Shown piece by piece: positions 24,230 to 30,230 of a DNA stretch of 31,985 nt (position 1 is the first letter of the stretch; every line of letters starts with the position of its first letter). The notes below the pieces were generated by a model. It was not told the origin of the DNA, ran no database searches, and worked only from the letters and a program-made list of their open reading frames with translations. The translations under genes were made by a program, and so were the position numbers. The stretch comes from Halonatronomonas sp051745085 (GTDB lineage Bacteria; Bacillota; Halanaerobiia; Halanaerobiales; Halarsenatibacteraceae). The stretch covers positions 1 to 31,985 of the forward strand of contig JBNJDR010000018.1 in assembly GCA_051745085.1 (NCBI GenBank). The letters run 5' to 3'.

Positions 24230-24484
24230 TTATTTCACCTCGTAGACTTCATAAGTGTATTCTTCGATCACAGGATTGGCCAGCAGCCTTGCACATACAT
24301 CTTCAACTATCTCGTGGGCCGCATTTTTGTTATCAGAATTCAAAGCCAGGCTGATGTATTTGCCGGTAGTGATATCATCAATATCCGCATAGCCCAGACT
24401 TTCCAGGCCTTTCTCTATCACCTGGCTCTGGGGGTCAAGCAGGCCTTCCTGATAGGTTATGGTTATATCAGCTTTCCATTTCAC
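24230..24484 (-). CDS. purS: Phosphoribosylformylglycinamidine synthase subunit PurS
   Basis: An 84-residue structural subunit that bridges PurL and PurQ in the Bacillus-type FGAM synthase. DPQSQVIEKGLESLGY and a C-terminal VIEEYTYEVYEV pattern are typical, as is a length near 80. The start codon is GTG at 24484. It shares its G with the purC TAG stop, and AAGGTGA lies about 8 bases upstream. No in-frame ATG alternative exists at this end. Confidence 0.96.
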   Translation of the reverse strand: MKWKADITITYQEGLLDPQSQVIEKGLESLGYADIDDITTGKYISLALNSDNKNAAHEIVEDVCARLLANPVIEEYTYEVYEVK

Positions 24485-25200
24485 TATTGGATCACCTTAC
24501 CGGTGATACGCTGGAGTATTTCTTGATAGGCTTCCTCTACCTGGCCCATATCGTTGCGGAAGCGGTCTTTATCCAGCTTATCTTTAGTTTCTGCATCCCA
24601 GAAACGGCAGGTGTCTGGAGAGATTTCATCGGCGAGTAAGATCGAACCATCCCGGGCGAACCCGAATTCAAGTTTAAAATCTACCAGGATTATATTTCTT
24701 TCTTGAAAGTACTCAACCAGAAGGGAATTTATCAGTAAACCCAGCCTTTTTAGATCGGCAACTACATCTTCCCCGGCTAAATTTAACAGCTGGATATGAT
24801 CTTCTGTTAATATGGGGTCATCCAGGTCATCATCTTTGTAGTAGAATTCGACTAAGGGCGGGCTTAACTCCTCTCCTTCCGGAATACCTAATCTGCGCGA
24901 TAAAGAACCGGCTGCGACGTTACGTAAGACAACTTCGATAGGTATTATATCAACTTTTTCAGCCAGCATTTCGTTTGGCCCGGTCTGCTCCAGGAAATGG
25001 GTGGAGATACCCTCGTTTTCTAGATAGGTGAAAAGATGAGCTGATATTTCCGTATTTAGTCGTCCTTTTGCCTCTATTTGGCCGCTTTTCTGGCCGTTGC
25101 CTGCGGTAGCTTTATCGGCAAATTTAATCTTGACTTTGTTGGCTTCCTCAGTAAGGTAGACTTCCTTTACTTTCCCTGCGTATAATAATTCCTCGGTCAT
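24484..25200 (-). CDS. purC: SAICAR synthetase
   Basis: Joins aspartate to CAIR with ATP to form SAICAR. The 238 residues are in the single-domain bacterial size range. Family motifs are YAGKVKEVY near the start, FADKATAGNG, EVVLRNVAAGSLSRR, LVDFKLEFG and LADEISPDTCRFWD. I chose ATG 25200 with GGGTG about 7 bases upstream; an in-frame GTG at 25212 overlaps that site. It lies 22 bases after purE and touches purS by one base. Confidence 0.97.
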   Translation of the reverse strand: MTEELLYAGKVKEVYLTEEANKVKIKFADKATAGNGQKSGQIEAKGRLNTEISAHLFTYLENEGISTHFLEQTGPNEMLAEKVDIIPIEVVLRNVAAGSLSRRLGIPEGEELSPPLVEFYYKDDDLDDPILTEDHIQLLNLAGEDVVADLKRLGLLINSLLVEYFQERNIILVDFKLEFGFARDGSILLADEISPDTCRFWDAETKDKLDKDRFRNDMGQVEEAYQEILQRITGKVIQ

Positions 25201-25222
25201 TATTTTATTCACCCTTTTTAAT

Positions 25223-25738
25223 TTAATTTTTTTCGGCTAAATATTTTTCCCAGCCCATATTACTTAACTTTTGGTTTATTGTAGAAATTTCATTTCTTGC
25301 TTCTTTGCGAAGGAATTCTAATTTTTTGACCAATTCGTCATCTTCTAAGGCCAGCATCTGTCCGGCCAGAATGGCAGCATTTTTAGCCCCGTTTAAAGCA
25401 ACTGTGGCAACTGGAATTCCGCCCGGCATCTGCACGGTGGAGTAAAGAGCATCGGCACCTCCCAGGGTTGAGGTTCTAATCGGAACCCCGATGACCGGTT
25501 TGATCGTATGAGCGGCGATCACTCCGGCGAGATGGGCGGCTTTACCTGCACCGGCTATTATAACTTCGGTTCCCCTTTCCTCTAAAGTTGAGGCATATTC
25601 AGCAGCAGCGGCTGGGGTTCTATGGGCGGATAAAACTTTAATCTCGTAACTTATATTCAATTTGTCTAAAAGGACGGCGGCTTCTTTCATGACAGGTAAG
25701 TCTGAATCGCTTCCCATTACTATGGCAATCTTTTTCAT
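25223..25738 (-). CDS. purE: N5-carboxyaminoimidazole ribonucleotide mutase (class I PurE)
   Basis: Moves the carboxylate of N5-CAIR to give CAIR. The 171 residues carry MGSDSDLPVM at the start, SAHRTP with its active-site histidine, IAGAGKAAHLAGVIAAHT, and STVQMPGGIPVATVALNGAKNAA. These are class I features rather than the class II (AIR carboxylase) pattern. Class I enzymes normally need PurK to make N5-CAIR, but no purK is in the window, so it must be elsewhere or replaced by high bicarbonate. The start is ATG 25738 with GAGGAG upstream. It lies 3 bases after purD. Confidence 0.96.
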   Translation of the reverse strand: MKKIAIVMGSDSDLPVMKEAAVLLDKLNISYEIKVLSAHRTPAAAAEYASTLEERGTEVIIAGAGKAAHLAGVIAAHTIKPVIGVPIRTSTLGGADALYSTVQMPGGIPVATVALNGAKNAAILAGQMLALEDDELVKKLEFLRKEARNEISTINQKLSNMGWEKYLAEKN

Positions 25739-25741
25739 CTT

Positions 25742-27010
25742 TTATTCTCCTCCCGGTTTGGCTATATCTGAGCGATAATACATATCTTTAAATTTGATTT
25801 CCTTGAGGGCAGATAGGGATAGTTGTCTGGCGGTGGATATATCTGCTGCCCGGCCGGTTACAGCTAAAACTCTACCTCCGGTAGTTAGGACTTTATCATC
25901 ATCCCGGCAGGTTCCAGCATGAAAGACAGTGATATTATCCTTTAACTTTACAGTGTCCAGGCCTTCTATTGGATAACCGGTTTCATAATCATCAGGATAA
26001 CCTCCGGAAGCAGCTACAGTTGTAACTGTGGTCTTATTCTGCCAGGTTAAGTTGATATCTTTTAACTGGTTAGTACAAACCGCAGAAACTACATCCAGCA
26101 GATCATTTTCCAATAAAGGTAATATAACCTGGGCTTCTGGATCGCCGAACCTGACGTTGTATTCTAAAACTTTGGGTCCACTGTTCGTTATGATGATGCC
26201 GCAGTAGAGCAAGCCCTGATAAGTAATCCCCCTCCGTTTTAGTTCGGTAATAACCGGTTTAATTAGCCGATCCAGGTATGTGGTAATATTATCTGCTGTG
26301 ACATCTCTATCCGGGGCGAAAGCTCCCATCCCTCCTGTATTGGGTCCTTTCCCATGGTTTAAGGCCTTCTTGTAGTCCCGGGCGGGTAAAAGTGGTTTGA
26401 CTGAACCATTATCCACCAAAACCAGAAGAGATAGCTCTCTCCCCGGCAGAAATTCTTCGAAGATAAGATTTTCTCCGGCCGACCCGAACTTCTTTTCCAG
26501 CATTAGTTCGGTAATAGCTGTTTCGGCCTCGGCGATATCATGGACGATATAAACCCCCTTGCCCGCTGCCAGCCCATCGGCTTTAATCACTACGGGATAG
26601 TTAGCTGTCCGAGCCTGCTGGAAGGCGGTCTGACTGGATTTTACTACGGTATAATCGGCTGTCGGTACTCCAGCAGCAGTCATTATTTCTTTGGCAAATA
26701 TTTTACTTGCTTCCAGTCTGGCGGCAGATTTTGTGGGACCAAAAATATTTAAATTCGCTTTTTTAAAGCTGTCTACTATTCCTGCGGCCAGAGGTTTTTC
26801 TGGTCCAACTATAGTATAATCCACCGCTTTCGAACTGACGAAATCAATCAACCTGGGAAAATCAGATAATTTAATGTCAACATTTTCTCCGATTTCTGCT
26901 GTCCCGCCGTTACCTGGAGCGATATAGATTTTATCGATCCTTTCATCCTGTCTAAATTTCCAGGCCAGAGCATGTTCCCTTCCTCCACTGCCCAAGATCA
27001 TTACATTCAT
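25742..27010 (-). CDS. purD: Phosphoribosylamine-glycine ligase (GAR synthetase)
   Basis: An ATP-grasp enzyme that ligates glycine to phosphoribosylamine, the second step. The 422 residues begin with MILGSGGREHALAWK. The ATP-grasp region has VVIKADGLAAGKGVYI, and GPNTGGMGAFAP, LEYNVRFGDPEAQ and TVAASGGYPDDY are family hallmarks. The start is ATG 27010 with AGGAGG 6 bases upstream, after an A8 tract. It is the first structural gene behind the tandem riboswitch leader, unlike many Bacillota where purD closes the operon. Confidence 0.98.
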   Translation of the reverse strand: MNVMILGSGGREHALAWKFRQDERIDKIYIAPGNGGTAEIGENVDIKLSDFPRLIDFVSSKAVDYTIVGPEKPLAAGIVDSFKKANLNIFGPTKSAARLEASKIFAKEIMTAAGVPTADYTVVKSSQTAFQQARTANYPVVIKADGLAAGKGVYIVHDIAEAETAITELMLEKKFGSAGENLIFEEFLPGRELSLLVLVDNGSVKPLLPARDYKKALNHGKGPNTGGMGAFAPDRDVTADNITTYLDRLIKPVITELKRRGITYQGLLYCGIIITNSGPKVLEYNVRFGDPEAQVILPLLENDLLDVVSAVCTNQLKDINLTWQNKTTVTTVAASGGYPDDYETGYPIEGLDTVKLKDNITVFHAGTCRDDDKVLTTGGRVLAVTGRAADISTARQLSLSALKEIKFKDMYYRSDIAKPGGE

Positions 27011-27036
27011 TGCATTCCTCCTTTTTTTTAGAGCAT

Positions 27037-27097
27037 AAAAATAGCCCAGGTCAGGAAACCTCTACCGTTGATGAGTAGAACCTCCCCGCCTGGGCTT
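27037..27097 (-). terminator. Riboswitch-controlled intrinsic terminator of the pur operon
   Basis: On the minus strand AGCCCAGG (27096-27089) pairs with CCTGGGCT (27050-27043) and is followed by ATTTTTATG. An inner stem TCTAC/GTAGA lies in the loop. The first arm is also part of the conserved 3' core of the upstream PRPP-type aptamer (AAAAGCCCAGGCGGG), so ligand binding and terminator folding should exclude each other. Confidence 0.9.
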
Positions 27098-27231
27098 TTA
27101 TCCCTTCGGTGTAATAAATAATTTATCGCAAGAAAAAACACAATAAAATATAAATCTGTATCGCTCGGCCCGTTTAACCTATGTCGATATCACTTTTAGA
27201 CATAGATCACCTTCGGAATCCTAGATACACT
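27081..27231 (-). promoter_or_regulatory. PRPP riboswitch (ykkC-type aptamer)
   Basis: On the minus strand the conserved blocks of ykkC-family aptamers appear in order. TCTAGGATTCCG is at 27225-27214. A stem CTATGTC/GACATAG (27205-27199 and 27185-27179) follows. Then comes GGGCCGAGCGATACAG, whose GATACA pairs back with TGTATC at 27229-27224. The 3' core ACACCGAAGGGATAAAAGCC runs from 27112 and continues CAGGCGGGGAGG to 27081. The 3' core with CCCAGGCGGG resembles PRPP-sensing members, and the purine operon context favours PRPP over ppGpp or guanidine. PRPP should turn the genes on by blocking the terminator. Confidence 0.9.
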
Positions 27232-27232
27232 T

Positions 27233-27303
27233 CCCTCATAGTCAGGTCATTTACGGTAACCTGGTAGAGACTTGTGGGCCATATTCCCACCGTTATATGA
27301 GGA
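27233..27303 (-). promoter_or_regulatory. Guanine riboswitch (purine aptamer)
   Basis: The minus strand has P1 arms CCTCATA and TATGAGG, P2 GTGGG/CCCAC, P3 CCAGGT/ACCTG, and the conserved core pieces ATATAAC, AATATGG, TCTCTACC, ACCGTAAAT and GACTATGAG. The C in the GACTATG block is the specificity base of guanine-type aptamers; adenine types have GATTATG. The usual J2/3 TTTCTAC reads TCTCTAC here, a change at the flipped-out, variable position, with the ligand-contacting pyrimidines kept. Guanine binding should lower purine gene expression. Confidence 0.96.
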
Positions 27304-27330
27304 CCATATTTAATTTTAAATTACAAAAAT

Positions 27331-27359
27331 ATCATATCATATAAAAAACGATCCGGCAA
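27331..27359 (-). promoter_or_regulatory. Promoter of the purine operon
   Basis: The minus strand carries TTGCCG (27359-27354), a 17-base spacer, and TATGAT (27336-27331), about 28 bases upstream of the guanine aptamer. It starts only 12 bases after the glpK stop codon, so glpK read-through could also enter the riboswitch leader. Confidence 0.7.
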
Positions 27360-27370
27360 GTATGTTCGGT

Positions 27371-28879
27371 TTAATTTTCATCCTGCAGATCAGACCAGGC
27401 CAGGGTTGATTGAATCGCCTTCCGCCAGCCCTTATATAGTTTCTCTCTTTTGGCATCTGATAAATTTGGTTCAAAAGTCCTTTCAATCTTTCTGATCTTT
27501 TTGATTTCCTCGATATTCTCCCAAAAACCAACAGCTAGTCCGGCTAAAAATGCTGATCCAGCAGCCGTGGTTTCGGTATCTACGGGACGTTGAACCTCAC
27601 TGTCACTCATATCGGCTAAAAATTGGAGTAAAAAGTTATTAGCGGAAGCTCCACCATCAACTCTGATCTCTTTAAATTTTATCCCGGTATCTTCAACCAT
27701 AGCTATCAGCAGGTCTCGACTTTGATAGACGATAGCTTCTAGAGTGGCTCTAATCAGGTGATTTTTGGTTGTGCCTCGGGATATACCTACCATGGTCCCG
27801 CGAGCCTTAGGATGCCAGTGAGGGGCTCCTAAGCCGGTAAAAGCCGGGACAAGGTATACTCCATCGGTATCATCGACCTTCCGGGCGAAAAATTCTGAAT
27901 CTCCGGAGTCCTCGATCAAGCTGAGCTCATCTCTAAGCCACTGGATGGCTGAACCGGCGTTAAAAATACTGCCCTCCAGGGCATATGTAACTTCGTCACC
28001 TATCTGCCAGGCTATGGTGGTGAGGAGGCCGTTCTCAGAGATGTAGGGTTCATTACCGGTGTTCATCAACAAAAAGGCCCCTGTGCCGATAGTAATTTTG
28101 GTCATGCCCTCGTTAAAGCAGCTCTGGGCGAAGGTGGCAGCCTGTTGATCCCCAGCTATTCCTGCGATAGGCACTTCCTGGCCAAAAAAGTGATGGGCCA
28201 CAGTAGTGGTGTAAACTTCGCTGCTGGAGACAACCTCTGGTAATATGTTGGCCGGTATATCAAGAATATCCAGTAACTCTTCGTCCCATTTATGTTCATG
28301 AATATTGTAAATTAAAGTGCGGCTGGCGTTAGTTGCATCGGTTATGTGTTTCTTCCCTCCGCTCAATTTCCAGATTAACCAACTATCGATGGTCCCAAAT
28401 ATGAGATCGCCGTTTTCCGCCCTTTCCCGAGCGCCCTCTACATTGTCCAGGAGCCACTTTATCTTGGTTCCTGAAAAGTAAGGATCAAGCACTAATCCAG
28501 TTTTTTGATTGAATTTAGGCTCTAACCCCCGTTTTTTTAAATCAGCACAGATATCCTCGGTGCGGCGGCACTGCCACACGATGGCATTATGAATAGGTTC
28601 GGAAGTATTTTTATCCCAGATTAATGTTGTTTCTCTCTGGTTGGTGATCCCAATAGCAGCTATATCGGCGGGATCGATTTGAGCATCCTTGATCGCACCT
28701 GCCATAACTCCGAGGGTGGAGACCCATATATCAGAAGGATCATGTTCAACCCATCCAGACCGGGGATAATGTTGTTTAAATTCCTGTTGAGATTGGCCGA
28801 TTATTCTGCCAGCGTGATTATAGATTATTGAGCGGGTACTTGTTGTTCCCTGGTCAATGGCTAAGATATATTCTGACAT
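27371..28879 (-). CDS. glpK: Glycerol kinase
   Basis: Phosphorylates glycerol to sn-glycerol-3-phosphate in the cytosol. From ATG 28879 it has 502 residues, the normal size. FGGY-kinase motifs include LAIDQGTTSTRSI at the start, ITNQRETT, GTIDSWLIWKL, AGDQQAATFA and the C-terminal RVDGGASANNFLLQFLADM. His230 in AHHFFGQEVPIAG matches the histidine that HPr phosphorylates to activate GlpK in low-GC Gram-positives. GAGGTG lies about 9 bases before ATG 28879; an in-frame GTG at 28891 overlaps it. It ends a CoA-binding/DUF47/glpK cluster; the G3P dehydrogenase genes sit about 10 kb away. Confidence 0.98.
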   Translation of the reverse strand: MSEYILAIDQGTTSTRSIIYNHAGRIIGQSQQEFKQHYPRSGWVEHDPSDIWVSTLGVMAGAIKDAQIDPADIAAIGITNQRETTLIWDKNTSEPIHNAIVWQCRRTEDICADLKKRGLEPKFNQKTGLVLDPYFSGTKIKWLLDNVEGARERAENGDLIFGTIDSWLIWKLSGGKKHITDATNASRTLIYNIHEHKWDEELLDILDIPANILPEVVSSSEVYTTTVAHHFFGQEVPIAGIAGDQQAATFAQSCFNEGMTKITIGTGAFLLMNTGNEPYISENGLLTTIAWQIGDEVTYALEGSIFNAGSAIQWLRDELSLIEDSGDSEFFARKVDDTDGVYLVPAFTGLGAPHWHPKARGTMVGISRGTTKNHLIRATLEAIVYQSRDLLIAMVEDTGIKFKEIRVDGGASANNFLLQFLADMSDSEVQRPVDTETTAAGSAFLAGLAVGFWENIEEIKKIRKIERTFEPNLSDAKREKLYKGWRKAIQSTLAWSDLQDEN

Positions 28880-28911
28880 TATCCTATTCACCTCTTTAAA
28901 TTATTCAAATT

Positions 28912-29565
28912 TTAAACCTTGCGGAGAGCAACAATCAATTCTATTTGATCGGCGGCATCTTCGATTATATCTGATACGTTAGTGATCATAGAGAGAAAGT
29001 CCCTATAAAGTACTTTGAGGCCAAACGAGATATCTTCTCTTTCGGCAAGAAGATTAATTAAGTTTGATTCGATCTGATCTATTTCCGATTCAAGGTCACA
29101 TATCTGGTACACATAGGTGAAGGCCTGATGAATATCAGTAAAAACATAATCCAGGGCTGTCACCAGTTTATCAAACTGGGTTATAGTAAGATCCAGGATA
29201 TTTTCGATCATTTTTCGGCCTTCCGGAGAAACATTCATGGACTCAAGGATGATAAAGTCAAGGGTACTTTCTGCTTTATCTGCGGCTTTATCTGTAAGCT
29301 TCAAAAGATGAATAAAATCTCTGCGGGTGTTCGGCACGAGATACCTTTTTTCGATCAACAATCGAATTATCCTGCGGCGAAGTTCATCTGCTTCAGATTC
29401 TAGATTATGAACTTTTTCTGAAATATCTTTAACTTCCTGGGTATTCCCCTGATCAATATAAATAATTAAAGCGTCTTTATATTCTTTTAAAGTTTCGGCT
29501 ACTACCTGGGCATGTTTTTTATACAGTCTGGCTAAATCACCGGTCTGGTTAATTATTCCGCTCAT
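28912..29565 (-). CDS. DUF47 (PhoU-like) family protein
   Basis: A 217-residue, almost wholly alpha-helical protein of the DUF47/TIGR00153 PhoU-like family. Repeated acidic segments such as NLESEADELRRRI and DLESEIDQIESNL resemble the E/DxxxD metal-binding helices of PhoU. There is no signal peptide or membrane segment. Members usually sit beside a Pit phosphate transporter and are thought to regulate it, but no pit gene is next to this one; it lies between a CoA-binding protein and glpK. The start is ATG 29565 with AAGGAGTG upstream. The gaps of 19 and 32 bases to its neighbours suggest one operon. A link between phosphate status and glycerol phosphorylation is possible but unproven. Confidence 0.85.
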   Translation of the reverse strand: MSGIINQTGDLARLYKKHAQVVAETLKEYKDALIIYIDQGNTQEVKDISEKVHNLESEADELRRRIIRLLIEKRYLVPNTRRDFIHLLKLTDKAADKAESTLDFIILESMNVSPEGRKMIENILDLTITQFDKLVTALDYVFTDIHQAFTYVYQICDLESEIDQIESNLINLLAEREDISFGLKVLYRDFLSMITNVSDIIEDAADQIELIVALRKV

Positions 29566-29584
29566 TTTTTCACTCCTTAATTTT

Positions 29585-29962
29585 TTATGCTAATGTTGCG
29601 TATATACAGTCCTTAATCACCTTGATATCGTGCTCTTCAGCCAATTCATCGATTTCTTTGCTTCTGGTGCCTGGCTGCAGCCAGAGATATTCTATATTTC
29701 TCGCCCCGATTTTAGGGATGATTTCCCTGCCTATTTCTGGTCTGACGACCATATCTACTACATCTATTGTCTCCTCTATCTCGTCAATATCGGCATAACA
29801 TTTTATCCCATCAATTTCTTCAAGGCGGGGATTGACGGGGAAGACTTCATAATCGTTGTCAGCGAGGCTTTTAACAATCTTATACCCGTAACGATGTTTT
29901 TTATTAGTGGCACCAATTACTGCCCATTTTTTTAATTTTAAGCTTTCTGCTTTAGCACTCAT
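29585..29962 (-). CDS. CoA-binding domain protein (YccU-like)
   Basis: A 125-residue single-domain protein with a Rossmann-like CoA-binding fold, related to the N-terminal domain of succinyl-CoA synthetase alpha. KKWAVIGATNKKHRYGYKIV, FPVNPRLEEIDGIKCYADI, DVVDMVVRPE and YLWLQPGTRSKEI are typical of the YccU/CoA_binding_2 family, in which GxxxxxxKYG is more usual than the HRYGYK seen here. Ligand and role are not known for most members. The start is ATG 29962 with GGAGGG about 7 bases upstream. It begins just after a terminator hairpin (29985-30024) and appears to head the DUF47-glpK operon. Confidence 0.85.
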   Translation of the reverse strand: MSAKAESLKLKKWAVIGATNKKHRYGYKIVKSLADNDYEVFPVNPRLEEIDGIKCYADIDEIEETIDVVDMVVRPEIGREIIPKIGARNIEYLWLQPGTRSKEIDELAEEHDIKVIKDCIYATLA

Positions 29963-29984
29963 CAGTATCCCTCCAGCTATATTT

Positions 29985-30024
29985 TATAAAAGAAAATAAC
30001 CCTGACCCAAAAAGGGGCAGAGTT
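29985..30024 (-). terminator. Terminator after the desulforedoxin-like gene
   Basis: On the minus strand AACTCTGCCCC and TGGGTCAGGGTT pair with one mismatch and one G-T pair around a TTTT loop, followed by ATTTTCTTTT. It sits 13 bases past the desulforedoxin-like stop codon. A weak promoter-like pair (TTGGG and TATAAA) overlaps it and may drive the downstream CoA-binding gene. Confidence 0.75.
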
Positions 30025-30037
30025 AGATAAATAAATA

Positions 30038-30163
30038 TTATTCTTCAACTAGTTCCATGGGCTCACCACAACAGACTAATTCGCCACCGCCAACATCAAG
30101 AACTTCGACCTCGTTGCCGCAGACGTTACAGTGAAATACCTGACCTCTTTTAGATACGTTCAT
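30038..30163 (-). CDS. Desulforedoxin-like 41-residue iron protein
   Basis: A mini-gene too short for usual ORF cut-offs. The 41 residues contain HCNVCGNEVEVLDVGGGELV followed by CCGEPMELVEE. Cys12, Cys15, Cys31 and Cys32 form the CxxC...CC rubredoxin-like iron site of desulforedoxin and of the N-terminal domain of desulfoferrodoxin. Stand-alone desulforedoxin is a small homodimeric electron carrier with one Fe(Cys)4 per chain. There is no superoxide reductase domain here or next door. GGGGG lies about 8 bases before ATG 30163, and a perfect-consensus promoter is just upstream. A terminator follows. Such proteins likely serve redox or oxygen defence in anaerobes; that role is inferred. Confidence 0.9.
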   Translation of the reverse strand: MNVSKRGQVFHCNVCGNEVEVLDVGGGELVCCGEPMELVEE

Positions 30164-30201
30164 AATTTTAACCCCCTATTATTTGAATATATTCTAACTT
30201 T

Positions 30202-30230
30202 ATTATATTAAATTAACTTATAGCTGTCAA
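30202..30230 (-). promoter_or_regulatory. Promoter of the desulforedoxin-like gene
   Basis: Perfect TTGACA (30230-30225), exactly 17 bases, and perfect TATAAT (30207-30202) on the minus strand. The -35 begins at the base right after the stop codon of the upstream PLP enzyme gene. It is one of the strongest promoters in the window, and it drives a 41-codon gene. Confidence 0.88.

Noticed and set aside
27020..27030. A8 tract before the purD ribosome site as a slippage signal
   Set aside because: It lies outside the coding sequence, so slippage would not change the protein; it may just be an A-rich enhancer of translation.
27340..27370. Intrinsic terminator right after glpK
   Set aside because: There is a T6 run on the minus strand, but I find no convincing stem before it, and the stretch is better explained as the pur promoter.
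27337..27531. 64-codon minus-strand frame at the end of glpK
   Set aside because: Out-of-frame overlap with glpK's C-terminus and the pur promoter; no domain.
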